Shown here one piece after another: positions 8,399-20,328 of a stretch of DNA of 64,000 bases. The position numbers were made by a program, and so were the translations under genes. Positions within the stretch are counted from its first letter, which is position 1. Each line of letters opens with the position of its first letter. The notes beneath the pieces were generated by a model. It made no database searches. It was not told the origin of the DNA and saw only the letters and a list, made by a program, of their open reading frames with translations. The stretch is from UBA2638 sp046293135 (GTDB taxonomy: Bacteria; Pseudomonadota; Alphaproteobacteria; Micavibrionales; Micavibrionaceae): assembly GCA_046293135.1 (NCBI GenBank), contig JBKBPR010000003.1, positions 1 through 64,000 on the forward strand, given 5' to 3'.

Positions 8399-10108
8399 TT
8401 ATTGCGGCTTTGACGTTTTGGATTTTTTGTCCTTGCCGTTTTTCTCGCTTTTATCCGACTTTTCAGCCTTCTCAAGCTTCTCGGCTTTCTCTAGCTTCTC
8501 GGCTTTCTTCTTTTCTTTTTCGGCTTTTTCAGCCTTCTTTTCCTGCTCCAGAATATTATAAGCCACCGCGGTCATATAGGTGTTGATGCGGCGATAATCG
8601 CGGATAACATCCATATGTAGGGCGCTGGTCGCCAAAGAGCTGGTACGGCCTTCGGACAGGCGCTGGAAATGGCGCTCGGAAGATTTCCGCATGGCCTTGC
8701 GCATATATTTCTTGCCCTCGACAAGCTGGCTGGCCAGCTCGGCATCTTGCAGCATAAAGATATTTTGTGCGAGCTGCATATTCTCCAGAACCGCCTTGTG
8801 AAAGGCCTCGATTTCCTCCATGCCTTCCTTGGAAAAATTCTCGCCCTTACGGATTTTTTTCTCCGCCGAGTCCATCAGGTTTTTGACAATGACATCGCCC
8901 GAATATTCAAGATTGGTCGAAAAGGTCAAAATCTGCATATAGCGGTTTGACTCCTGCCGATCGAGGGACTCCCGTGATACACGGGTCATATACAGCTTGA
9001 TATTCTGGTATATTTCATCAACGATATTTTCGGTGTCGCGAATTTTCTGCACCAGCTTCAGATCGTTTTTCTGGAAGGTGCGGATTGTCTGTTCGAGCAT
9101 ATTTTCCACATATTCAGCCATACGCAGCGTTTCACGCGCCGCGCCCGCCAGCGCAATCACGGGTGTATCAAGCGCCTTGTCATCCAGAAATACAGGGTGG
9201 CCGGGGGCTTCCTTGTTTAGCTTGTCCGGCACAATCCTGATACAAAGCGAGGACAGCATCCCGACCAGCGGTATAAAAATAAGCGCCAGCAGGATGTTAA
9301 AGGCGATATGCATATTCACCAGCGCAATCGCGGGGTGGGTTGATACAATCTCGGTCATTGCCACAATTATATCGGCCAGCGGCAAGAGCAGAATAATCAT
9401 CGAGCCGCGCATAATAAGATTGCCGACGGTAATCTGGCGCACAGCCGTATTCTTATCCTTAAGCATCAGAACATAAGGAATAATCGCGCCGCCCAGATTT
9501 GCACCCATAATCAAATAAAGCCCCAGCTTGACATCAATATGGGCGCTGGTGGCCAATGTTGCGAAGAGCAAGACCGCGGCGAGGCTGGAATGCATCAGCC
9601 ATGTAACGGCGGCGGCAATTAAAATCGCAATCAGAGGATCGCCTTTGAGCGGGGCGATTAATGTCGGGAATACAGCGGAGTCGGATAACGGTGCAACGCT
9701 CTGGCGCAGCAATGTCAGCGAGAGCAGCATGATCCCGATCCCGATCAATATGCGGGCATATTGGTTGCGCAGCCCCTCTGCATTGTCGGAGTAGGCGGCA
9801 AATCCGGCAATAATCAGGATTGGCGCGAGCAAGGATAAATCGAGTACGAGTACGCGGGCGACGAGGGTGGTGCTGACATCCGCGCCGATAACAATGGCCA
9901 GCGCGGCAAAGCTGGTAATCAGGCCGTTCTTGGCGAAAGAGGAAATCAAAAGAATGGTGGCGGTGGAGCTTTGCAGGAAAAACGTTACGAACACACCTGA
10001 TATAAAGGAGGTGAATCTGTTTTTCGTGCCAATACTCAACGTGCGGCGAAGCTGCGCTCCGAAACTCCTCAGAACGCTGCGCTTGACCATCTTTAGTCCC
10101 CATAACAA
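8399..10108 (-). CDS. Na+/phosphate symporter-like protein (NptA/PNaS family) with PhoU-like tail
   Basis: Two inverted Na_Pi_cotrans repeats are visible: FLQSSTATILLISS in the first and LMHSSLAAVLLFA in the second, the QSS-type substrate motifs. About eight membrane helices are followed by a PhoU-like helical domain (residues ~320-510) and a Lys/Glu-rich tail of KAEKLEK-type repeats. It should move phosphate with sodium across the inner membrane, gated by the PhoU-like part. The TTG start used here drops part of TM1. The frame continues upstream through a hydrophobic stretch (VTALFIQIIASACL) with no ATG, GTG or TTG, but with an ATT at 10156-10154 preceded by AAAAGGGG. The real start may therefore be ATT (see findings). 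Confidence 0.8.
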   Translation of the reverse strand: MLWGLKMVKRSVLRSFGAQLRRTLSIGTKNRFTSFISGVFVTFFLQSSTATILLISSFAKNGLITSFAALAIVIGADVSTTLVARVLVLDLSLLAPILIIAGFAAYSDNAEGLRNQYARILIGIGIMLLSLTLLRQSVAPLSDSAVFPTLIAPLKGDPLIAILIAAAVTWLMHSSLAAVLLFATLATSAHIDVKLGLYLIMGANLGGAIIPYVLMLKDKNTAVRQITVGNLIMRGSMIILLLPLADIIVAMTEIVSTHPAIALVNMHIAFNILLALIFIPLVGMLSSLCIRIVPDKLNKEAPGHPVFLDDKALDTPVIALAGAARETLRMAEYVENMLEQTIRTFQKNDLKLVQKIRDTENIVDEIYQNIKLYMTRVSRESLDRQESNRYMQILTFSTNLEYSGDVIVKNLMDSAEKKIRKGENFSKEGMEEIEAFHKAVLENMQLAQNIFMLQDAELASQLVEGKKYMRKAMRKSSERHFQRLSEGRTSSLATSALHMDVIRDYRRINTYMTAVAYNILEQEKKAEKAEKEKKKAEKLEKAEKLEKAEKSDKSEKNGKDKKSKTSKPQ

Positions 10109-10218
10109 AAGGCAGGCCGAAGCTATGATTTGTATAAATAGTGCCGTGACCGGAATGGTAAAAACCCCTTTTATTGTGTCTCCGTGGGGTTTTCGCGCAT
10201 ATTTTATAAATGAAACGC

Positions 10219-10243
10219 TATATAACTCTATATAACTCTATAT
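10219..10243. repeat. Short AT-rich 10-bp tandem repeat
   Basis: CTATATAACT occurs twice in a row and is followed by a partial third copy (CTATAT). It lies in the gap upstream of the phosphate symporter gene. It may simply be low-complexity promoter DNA. Confidence 0.5.
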
Positions 10244-10443
10244 GAGCGTATACGAATAAAACGAAATTTCAATGCTTTATGATGCTGCTTTGCAATGAGA
10301 GGGGGTGCGTATTGAGAAATAGACGTATTTTTCTTGATAATTTAGGAATATTATCATATATTGATTTTGGTTCAGGGCTGAATTGCGCCTAAAATAAAAT
10401 ATAACTTCATTATATTGCTTTGCCCGTGCAACCCAAAAAACAA

Positions 10444-10470
10444 GTGGGGCGAGTGGGGCGAGTGGGGCGA
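10444..10470. repeat. Three perfect 9-bp tandem repeats
   Basis: GTGGGGCGA occurs three times without interruption. The G-rich, unbroken tandem array is likely to vary in copy number. It sits about 80 bp upstream of the rRNA promoter region. Confidence 0.8.
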
Positions 10471-10510
10471 AAGTCAAAATGTCGGAGTCCCTTATAAATA
10501 GCGGTATCTG

Positions 10511-10546
10511 TAAAAAAATGAAAAAATTGTAAAAAAATGCAAAAAG
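10511..10546 (+). promoter_or_regulatory. Phased A-tracts / UP-element-like region
   Basis: Four runs of five to seven A start at about 10512, 10521, 10531 and 10541, so they repeat every 10 bp, one helical turn. They end just before the first rRNA -35 box. A-tracts in phase bend DNA and, next to a -35, act as UP elements for the RNA polymerase alpha subunit. The position makes this the activating region of the rRNA promoter. Confidence 0.75.
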
Positions 10547-10550
10547 ATGT

Positions 10551-10579
10551 TTGACAGATCGGAATCACCGCGATATAAA
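10551..10579 (+). promoter_or_regulatory. rRNA promoter P1
   Basis: TTGACA at 10551-10556 and TATAAA at 10574-10579 with a 17-bp spacer, a near-perfect housekeeping promoter. The following CCCCTCC is a GC-rich discriminator, the feature linked to stringent (ppGpp) and growth-rate control of rRNA promoters. Confidence 0.85.
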
Positions 10580-10653
10580 CCCCTCCACTGACGTGCTGCA
10601 GTGACAGAAAAAAAGCGCGACAATATTTCTTGTTAAAATTTGAAATATTGTTC

Positions 10654-10682
10654 TTGACGACAGGTTTTGTTTTAACTAAGAT
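10654..10682 (+). promoter_or_regulatory. rRNA promoter P2 (candidate)
   Basis: TTGACG at 10654-10659 and TAAGAT at 10677-10682 with a 17-bp spacer, about 100 bp downstream of P1. This gives the common tandem P1/P2 arrangement. The -10 is weaker than that of P1 and there is no A-tract block directly upstream. Confidence 0.6.
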
Positions 10683-10811
10683 TTGTCTTCTTTAAAAATT
10701 TTGCTGTGTATGCAGCCTTTGGTTTGAGGGCTCAATTTTTTTGTGACTTCAAACTGGTTCTTGGACATCGTAGATAGGGAAGGAAGAAATACGCAGGCAG
10801 CAGTGTTTGTG

Positions 10812-10827
10812 GTTACCCTCGGGTAAC
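10812..10827 (+). other. Leader hairpin
   Basis: GTTACC and GGTAAC close on a four-base CTCG loop. It is a small stable hairpin in the rRNA leader, possibly part of the antitermination or processing region. No clear boxA was found next to it. Confidence 0.45.
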
Positions 10828-11027
10828 AAATGTATTGAATTGCATTGTAACACAAAAAGACTGTTAGCATTTGCGTGTATCTTTCATGACGCACAATTTT
10901 GTACTTTGTATGAAGTGCAAAATTATTAAGCTATATTTTATATATAGCAGCAAATTAAGCAGGTCTTTTTGGAGTATATTTATACTTCAAATACCAAAAA
11001 ATTCTTTTTTGAGCATTTGATGGGATT

Positions 11028-12518
<1,491 letters not shown>

Positions 12519-12639
12519 GCGTTTGGTGCATTTGCAGATACTGTTGCCCGCATATTTCTTTCTTCCTCAATTTGGATCGGCCGATGGGCTTTTCGGCCCG
12601 CATGGGATTAGTCCCTAAAATCAGCTGATTTTTTGGTGC

Positions 12640-12716
<77 letters not shown>

Positions 12717-12827
12717 TAACTTTTTTGATCTAAGAGCGCCGGACTTCCGGCGGCCGGCGGTCGCCGCCTCTAAATGAGAGCGACCAAGTGGTCGCCGCGA
12801 AAGGTTTCGCGTTCTTAAACATAAAGC

Positions 12828-12903
12828 GGGCCCTTAGCTCAGCTGGGAGAGCGCCTGATTTGCATTCAGGAGGTCAGCGGTTCGATCCCGCTAGGGTCCA
12901 CCA
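12828..12903 (+). tRNA. tRNA-Ala (TGC)
   Basis: A 76-nt cloverleaf: acceptor GGGCCCT with AGGGTCC, anticodon loop TTTGCAT with anticodon TGC, T-arm GGTTCGATCCC, encoded CCA. It is the second spacer tRNA, giving the usual Ile-Ala order. Confidence 0.97.
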
Positions 12904-13036
12904 TCACCTCAGGTTGATGGAAATCCGCTCAGATGCTTAGGTTTTTGAATGTTTAGAAAAAATTCTGAATATTCATGAATCTAAATATCAAGATTCTATT
13001 CTTATACATCGTAAATAGGTTTGAAGTGTCATCGCT

Positions 13037-13061
13037 GATGAATATTCCCAAAATATTCATC
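13037..13061 (+). other. Spacer hairpin 1
   Basis: A 10-bp perfect stem (GATGAATATT / AATATTCATC) around a CCCAA loop in the rRNA spacer. There is no T-tract, so it is not a terminator. It is probably a processing or folding element. Confidence 0.6.
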
Positions 13062-13100
13062 ATATAAGGCGGTGACATTAGAAAAGATATCATAGGATGC

Positions 13101-13124
13101 GTTTTCATCTTTATTGATGAAAAC
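13101..13124 (+). other. Spacer hairpin 2
   Basis: A 9-bp perfect stem (GTTTTCATC / GATGAAAAC) with a six-base loop, 40 nt after hairpin 1. Both hairpins share the TTCATC/GATGAA core. Confidence 0.55.
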
Positions 13125-13230
13125 ACATTTAATGATCTCCAATGTCTGACAAAAACTGAGAGAACTGTTTAAGGTAATTCTTAAATTGTTTGTTGAATTA
13201 TACGCAGCGGATTTATCCCTGCGCGTGATT

Positions 13231-16033
<2,803 letters not shown>

Positions 16034-16098
16034 AATTACGTCGTTTGGTTTTCGTAACACTGCTTTGCTTTGTTCGAATTTAAAATATCCAAATGATT

Positions 16099-16116
16099 TC
16101 ACGCGCAGCGGTAAAT
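16099..16116 (+). other. 3' arm of the pre-23S processing stem
   Basis: TCACGCGCAGCGGTAAAT is complementary to 13211-13228 upstream of 23S with two mismatches. It lies about 65 nt past the predicted mature 3' end. Confidence 0.65.
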
Positions 16117-16189
16117 ACGTTGACGTATTCAAGCTCAGTTTTTGATCATACTGATTTTTTGGTATCTTTTCTTCACGTGGGTTTAAATG

Positions 16190-16306
16190 ATCTGGTGGTT
16201 ATTGCGAGAGTGAAACACCCCATCCCATTCCGAACTGGACCGTGAAACCTCTCTGCGACGATGGTACTTCGTCTTAAGGCGCGGGAGAGTAGTTCGCTGC
16301 CAGATC
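16190..16306 (+). rRNA. rrf: 5S ribosomal RNA
   Basis: A 117-nt 5S: the ends ATCTGG and CCAGAT pair, CACCCCATCCCATTCCGAAC is the conserved core, GCGGGAGAGTAG the 3' part. Flanking GGGTTTAAA and TTTAAACCC extend the stem and probably serve processing. Confidence 0.95.
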
Positions 16307-16348
16307 TTTTAAACCCATGTGGAAAAGCTTCAAACCTGATTACGAATT

Positions 16349-16386
16349 TAAAAAAGCCGCTCTCGGATATTCGAGGGCGGTTTTTT
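16349..16386 (+). terminator. rRNA operon terminator
   Basis: A run of A, then CCGCTCTCG and CGAGGGCGG forming a 9-bp stem (one G-T) over a short loop, followed by TTTTTT. It is a strong intrinsic terminator about 45 nt after 5S. Confidence 0.9.
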
Positions 16387-16452
16387 GTTGCGGCCAATGA
16401 GCTATATAGCTATGGCTATCAAACATATGGCGAATAGATAAAGAGGTGCAAA

Positions 16453-17070
16453 ATGATTGAAATGGCTATTAAAGACTTTCTTTTCCTTTGGGCAACGATT
16501 GACCCTGTGAGCACTGTTTTTATCTTCGCGGCACTCACAGCCAAAATGACGGCGCAGGCGCGTAATACCATAGCGTTGAAGGCAACAATTTATGCCGGCG
16601 TGGTATTGTTCGGCTCAATTGTGATAGGGCAGCTTGTTCTGTCCGGTATGGGCATACGCATGATTTCGTTTCAGGTGGCCGGCGGTATTGTTTTGTTCTT
16701 ATTCGCGTTACAGATGATTTTTTCGGATTTTTCAGAAACAAATACCAAAGGCGAGGGGAATCACGATATTGCGGTGTTTCCGCTGGCTATTCCCGCCATC
16801 GCCACGCCAGGGGCTATTATGGCAGCCATTATTCTGACGGATAATAAGGTTTATTCGATGCCGGAGCAGTTTTTGACGGGTGGGATACTGCTTTTTGTGC
16901 TCGTAATGACCTATGTGATGATGCTGGGCGCAGAGCGGATATTAAGGGTTATCGGGAATAATGGCGCATCTATTATCGTAAAGGTCATGGGAATGCTTTT
17001 GGTTGCTTTATCCATTGAGTTGATTTTTGAGGCAATCGGTATTGAGCGCTGGTTAACGCCCTATCCATAG
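16453..17070 (+). CDS. MarC-family integral membrane protein
   Basis: A 205-residue, six-helix protein. It begins with FLFLWATIDPVSTVFIFAALT, the MarC/UPF0056 N-terminal region with the conserved DP pair, and contains FQVAGGIVLFLFALQMI and IAVFPLAIPAIATPGAI, the second conserved core. The family is widespread; the old link to multiple antibiotic resistance was not upheld, and transport function is unknown. AGAGGTG lies before the ATG. It directly follows the rRNA terminator and precedes cspA with its own upstream gap, so it is probably monocistronic. Confidence 0.9.
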   Translation: MIEMAIKDFLFLWATIDPVSTVFIFAALTAKMTAQARNTIALKATIYAGVVLFGSIVIGQLVLSGMGIRMISFQVAGGIVLFLFALQMIFSDFSETNTKGEGNHDIAVFPLAIPAIATPGAIMAAIILTDNKVYSMPEQFLTGGILLFVLVMTYVMMLGAERILRVIGNNGASIIVKVMGMLLVALSIELIFEAIGIERWLTPYP

Positions 17071-17098
17071 GTTTTAAAATGATTGCCTTTTTGAGAAT

Positions 17099-17128
17099 TT
17101 GAACGTATATTTTTAATTCTTGTATGTT
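17099..17128 (+). promoter_or_regulatory. Candidate promoter of the cold-shock gene
   Basis: TTGAAC, 18-bp spacer, TATGTT. It would give a 5' leader of about 65-70 nt, long for so small a gene and suited to temperature-dependent folding. The boxes are only moderate matches. Confidence 0.4.
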
Positions 17129-17202
17129 TGGTGCTCTTGATTTTATCGTAGATCCCAGCGCATGCGGGAGAATTATTATTATTACTTTAAGGAGCACTAC
17201 AC

Positions 17203-17412
17203 ATGGCCCAAGCAGGCACAGTAAAATGGTTTAATCCCACCAAAGGTTACGGTTTTATCGTACCGGAAAGCGGAGACAAGGATATTTTTGTTCATATCAG
17301 TGCGGTTGAAGCCGCTGGTTTGAAAACACTGAACGAAAATCAAAAGGTAGAGTTTGAAGTTCAGGAAAATCGTGGCAAGCAAGCAGCCGTTGACCTTAAG
17401 GTTGTTGCTTAA
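17203..17412 (+). CDS. Cold-shock domain protein (CspA family)
   Basis: A 69-residue single cold-shock domain, an OB-fold that binds single-stranded nucleic acid. RNP1 reads KGYGFIVPE and RNP2 DIFVHIS, both intact, after the TVKWFNPTK strand. Members melt mRNA structure and help transcription and translation during cold or growth transitions. AAGGAG lies at good distance from the ATG. A probable structured leader and a strong intrinsic terminator bracket the gene, so it is monocistronic. Confidence 0.96.
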   Translation: MAQAGTVKWFNPTKGYGFIVPESGDKDIFVHISAVEAAGLKTLNENQKVEFEVQENRGKQAAVDLKVVA

Positions 17413-17441
17413 TTTTCAACGAGTTTTAAAAGTTATGATTC

Positions 17442-17472
17442 AAAAAAAGCTGCCTTAGCGCAGCTTTTTTTA
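17442..17472 (+). terminator. Terminator after the cold-shock gene
   Basis: AAAAAAAGCTGC, a six-base loop, then GCAGCTTTTTTT. The stem extends through the A/T runs and could act in both directions, but no gene converges from the right within 100 bp. Confidence 0.85.
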
Positions 17473-17570
17473 TTGAAAGCCAAAGCTGTTTTAAAATTCA
17501 TGAACATTTAACTTTCTAAAGGTCATTAAAAAATGGTTTTAAGGTCGTTTATTCGGCGTTCTAAATATAC

Positions 17571-18248
17571 TCATCGTGTAAGCACAGCATCGTGCAAGCG
17601 GTAAAAGACGTTATATTCATCATCTTCCGGCACAAGTTCCAACCGCCCCTTAATGTTCACCGCATCGAACGAAAACGCAATCGGGGTTTGGGCATGCACC
17701 TCGATAATCAAATTCGGCGTGACGTGATAATGGAACGGGCAGCTGAGCGGAAACGGCCCCAATAGAAATACAGATTGTCGATCGTCCTGCCCCAGCGGAA
17801 ACATATAGCCTTGAACGAGAATTTCCGTGCCGTCCAGCGCGGTTAGCTCCTGCGGGAATACTGGCCTTACACCGCTCCAGCTAAAGCCCTCCGCGTCCTC
17901 AAACGAATACTCATCCTGTCCGGTTTTACCAAAGAGAAGCCAAGGTGTACCGCCCGCAGGTAAATTTATAAAATTATCCAGATTTGATAAAAGATCATCC
18001 AGCGTAAATGTTTGTTCAGAATAAGTATTTTCGGTTCGGAACACTTCAGTGGCGATTGTATCGAATAGCGTGGTTTCGTCTTCGGAAAGCGGTTGAGGCT
18101 GTTCGTGCAAATCGCTCTTGGACGAATTGGATAAACCAGACGGTAAAAGCAGAGCCGCTCCCGCGCCAATAACAATCAGCGCAAGCAACGCCGCAAAAAC
18201 AACCCTTTTCATGCGCGTTTTTGATGTTTTATCCATGCCAGAATTCAT
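17571..18248 (-). CDS. DUF3299-like periplasmic/membrane-anchored protein of a metal ABC locus
   Basis: A 225-residue protein with an N-terminal anchor or uncleaved signal (RVVFAALLALIVIGAGAALLL, residues ~15-35) and a folded periplasmic part. The conserved pieces are VQGYMFPLGQ and LLGPFPLSCPFHYHV, the latter with a Cys-x2-His-x-His set that could hold a metal. This matches DUF3299 proteins found next to LolD/MacB-like ABC genes in zinc-controlled loci (Pseudomonas PA4064-4066-type, Vibrio zrg-type), as I recall them. It is the third gene after the ATPase and permease, 34 bp downstream of the permease. A role in zinc delivery is inferred. Confidence 0.7.
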   Translation of the reverse strand: MNSGMDKTSKTRMKRVVFAALLALIVIGAGAALLLPSGLSNSSKSDLHEQPQPLSEDETTLFDTIATEVFRTENTYSEQTFTLDDLLSNLDNFINLPAGGTPWLLFGKTGQDEYSFEDAEGFSWSGVRPVFPQELTALDGTEILVQGYMFPLGQDDRQSVFLLGPFPLSCPFHYHVTPNLIIEVHAQTPIAFSFDAVNIKGRLELVPEDDEYNVFYRLHDAVLTR

Positions 18249-18282
18249 CCATATATCTATAAATTACGCCATTTGAACGATT

Positions 18283-19542
18283 TTATACGCTGCGTGAGAG
18301 TTGGCGGGCAACATCAACACGCGATGCGCGTAAGGCCGGCAACATCGCAGCAATCAGCCCAGCCACCATAACAGCCAAAATCACAAAGATAAACTCCGCT
18401 GTAAACCGAATGGTTGCTCCGCTCGCTTCCAGCGGCGTTATAATACTGGCCAAAAGCGTAAATCCGTAAAGCCCCATGCCAAGGCCAATGATAATCCCGA
18501 TAATCACAATAGCCATGCCTTCCAGCGTGATGATCCTGAACAGACGCGATTTGGAATAACCGATAGCGCGCAACACGGCCAGATCGCCCATACGGTTCTC
18601 CAGACTGCCCGCCAGCCCCGCAAAAATACTTAGCGCCGCAATAACAATCAAAATCGCCGAGAGCGCGGCAAAGCTTTGTGAGCCAAGCCCCAGCATCGCG
18701 CTTAAACGCGCCATTTCCAAAGCCGGGTTGGCGGCTTGCAAGGCGCTCTCGCGGTTAATGCTGCGCGGCAGGTTGATATTGGCCAATGGTGATTTTGTGG
18801 TCAAAAGCAGCGCAGTGATTTCAGGCTCGCCCGCTTCATCATGGTGGTGATGATGCTCATGGTCATGGTCATGGTCATGGCCGTGTCCATGATGGTGGTC
18901 GTGATGATCGTGGTCATGGCTATGCTCAACCCCTCTCAAACCATGAATCTCAAGCACGGAGTCCAATGAGGTCAAGATCAACCGATCCAGAACCGTTCCG
19001 GTCGATTTCATTACGCCCGTGACCTTATACATTTCCTCCTTATGCTCATGACCGCCCGCCATCAAGCCATGCGCGCCGAAAAACTCATCGCCGACCCGCA
19101 AGCCGCCGACCGATGCGCCGATAACGGCTTCAAACGCCTTTTCCCACAAACGCCCTTCGGCAATCTGCGCGCTGTAATGCTCGATATAAGCGGGCGTTGT
19201 GCCTATAATCCGAAAGCCGCGCCAGTTATCCCCCAGCGCGAGCGGGATCGCGGTTTTAACTTGCGGGTGCTTCATCCATTTTTCCGCCTCCGTATAGGGA
19301 ATATTTCCGGTCGGCATATCAATGTGATAAACGGATGAAAGAATGAGTTGCAGCGGGCTGCCCTTTGCGCCGACAACAATATCAATCCCTTGCCCGTCGG
19401 CGCTCAAGCGGTTTTGGATATGGTGGCCGAATTGCACAACCAGCAGCGCCAGCATCACGCCAAACGCCGTCAGAAAAACCGAAAGCGTCGTGCCAAGCCA
19501 ACGGGATTTGAGGGACGATAAAATGAAGGCAAAATCACTCAT
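18283..19542 (-). CDS. FtsX/MacB-type ABC permease with His-rich loop
   Basis: A 419-residue permease with one N-terminal helix (residues ~17-38), a large extracytoplasmic domain and three C-terminal helices (AILIVIAALSIFAGLAG, GMAIVIIGIIIGLGMG, FVILAVMVAGLIAAML), the type VII layout. Between them, residues 207-236 are nearly all His and Asp with some Gly/Glu, a strong metal-binding loop. It is preceded by a smaller GGHEHKEE patch. The ATGA overlap with the ATPase gene fixes partner and start. Unlike LolC, the acidic His loop and Zur-like upstream site point to zinc rather than lipoproteins or macrolides. Confidence 0.85.
   Translation of the reverse strand: MSDFAFILSSLKSRWLGTTLSVFLTAFGVMLALLVVQFGHHIQNRLSADGQGIDIVVGAKGSPLQLILSSVYHIDMPTGNIPYTEAEKWMKHPQVKTAIPLALGDNWRGFRIIGTTPAYIEHYSAQIAEGRLWEKAFEAVIGASVGGLRVGDEFFGAHGLMAGGHEHKEEMYKVTGVMKSTGTVLDRLILTSLDSVLEIHGLRGVEHSHDHDHHDHHHGHGHDHDHDHEHHHHHDEAGEPEITALLLTTKSPLANINLPRSINRESALQAANPALEMARLSAMLGLGSQSFAALSAILIVIAALSIFAGLAGSLENRMGDLAVLRAIGYSKSRLFRIITLEGMAIVIIGIIIGLGMGLYGFTLLASIITPLEASGATIRFTAEFIFVILAVMVAGLIAAMLPALRASRVDVARQLSRSV
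18838..18930. repeat. Microsatellite-like CATGGT/GTGATG tract encoding the His-Asp loop
   Basis: Repeated hexamers (CATGGT, read as His-Asp on the minus strand) run almost without break within the permease gene. The repeats are in-frame units, so slippage changes the His-loop length without breaking the protein. Confidence 0.7.
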
Positions 19543-20168
19543 AGCGTCATCTCCAGAACCGTTTCAAACCGCCCTTTAATCCGCGCATCATGGGTTGCGG
19601 CGATCACCGTTGCCTTGGTTTTTTCAGCTTGTGCAAAGATCAAATCCATAACATTGGAGGCATTTTCATCATCGAGCGCCGATGTTGGCTCATCGGCAAA
19701 AATAACTTTCGGGTTGTTCGCCACAGCGCGAGCAATGGCGACACGCTGCGCCTCACCCACGCTCAAATCCCGTGCCTTCTGGCTTTCTTTGCCTGATAAA
19801 CCAAGCTCGGTGATGAGCGTTTGCACATGCGCGGGATCAGGCTTCGTTTGCATTTGCGCCAGCGCGATATTCTGCGCCACGCTTAAATGCCCGATCAAAT
19901 GGAGCTTTTGAAACACAAATCCGAAATTCGCGGCGCGCAGGCGGTCAAGGCCATGATCGGAGAGAGTGGAATAACTCACGCCGTTAAACAAAATCTCGCC
20001 CGAATTGGGACGCAGCAGCCCCGCCATGATATTCATCAACGTCGTCTTCCCGCAGCCCGAAGCCCCCAAAAGCAAAAGATGCTTGCCCGCAGCGACGCTC
20101 AATGTCTTTTGCTCCAGAACACTCTGGTTGCCATCTTTGTACCCTGCGTTTTTTATTTCAAAGAGCAC
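19539..20168 (-). CDS. ABC transporter ATPase (LolD/MacB-type)
   Basis: A 209-residue single nucleotide-binding domain. Walker A is GASGCGKTT (residues ~34-42), the Q-loop is FVFQ, the signature is the slightly altered LSVGEAQRVAIARA, Walker B is VIFADEPTSALD, and the H-loop is AATHD. It energises the permease with which it overlaps. The start is GTG; no ATG fits. It is first in a three-gene operon, with a Zur-box-like palindrome 40-56 bp upstream. Confidence 0.93.
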   Translation of the reverse strand: MLFEIKNAGYKDGNQSVLEQKTLSVAAGKHLLLLGASGCGKTTLMNIMAGLLRPNSGEILFNGVSYSTLSDHGLDRLRAANFGFVFQKLHLIGHLSVAQNIALAQMQTKPDPAHVQTLITELGLSGKESQKARDLSVGEAQRVAIARAVANNPKVIFADEPTSALDDENASNVMDLIFAQAEKTKATVIAATHDARIKGRFETVLEMTL

Positions 20169-20207
20169 GATTTATCCTCGTTTTTTAAACATGCAGATTG
20201 AAGCAAT

Positions 20208-20224
20208 ATGTTATTCTATAACAC
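20208..20224 (-). promoter_or_regulatory. Zur-box-like palindrome upstream of the ABC operon
   Basis: ATGTTATTCTATAACAC. It matches the proteobacterial Zur consensus ATGTTATANTATAACAT at all but two defined positions and is a near-perfect inverted repeat (GTTAT / ATAAC). It lies in the gap upstream of the ATPase start, where a repressor would block the promoter. With the His-rich permease it suggests zinc repression. Confidence 0.7.
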
Positions 20225-20328
20225 TTTGCGGAAGGGTAGCACAAGTAAGCTTTAAATGTGCGGCATCTGGTCGTAGATACAATACGAATGAAGTATGCAG
20301 AGTTAAGTCATCGTCTTCACATATAAAT

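Larger units (their letters stand above)
10109..11027 (+). other. Non-coding region and leader upstream of the rRNA operon
   Basis: About 0.9 kb without a credible gene. It holds, in order, the promoter side of the phosphate symporter gene, short tandem repeats, a phased A-tract region, two tandem promoters and a leader of about 340 nt with hairpins. The two short open frames on the minus strand (10277-10477, 10676-10894) lack ribosome sites and family features. Near 10986-10997 the leader reads TCAAATACCAAA, which can pair imperfectly with TTTGGTGCATTTG just after the 16S gene, as expected for the RNase III stem around pre-16S. Confidence 0.7.
12904..13230 (+). other. tRNA-Ala to 23S spacer with hairpins and 23S processing stem
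   Basis: A 327-nt AT-rich transcribed spacer without a gene. It holds two perfect hairpins (13037-13061 and 13101-13124). At 13211-13228 the sequence ATTTATCCCTGCGCGTGA pairs, with two mismatches, with 16099-16116 downstream of 23S, the expected double-stranded RNase III substrate that frees pre-23S. Confidence 0.75.

Noticed and set aside
10277..10894. Two short minus-strand frames upstream of the rRNA operon
   Set aside because: No ribosome site, no family features; the region is the rRNA promoter and leader.
20208..20224. Fur box instead of Zur box
   Set aside because: The sequence has the GTTAT-ATAAC core of Zur sites and not the GATAATGATAATCATTATC pattern, and the operon encodes a His-rich metal protein.
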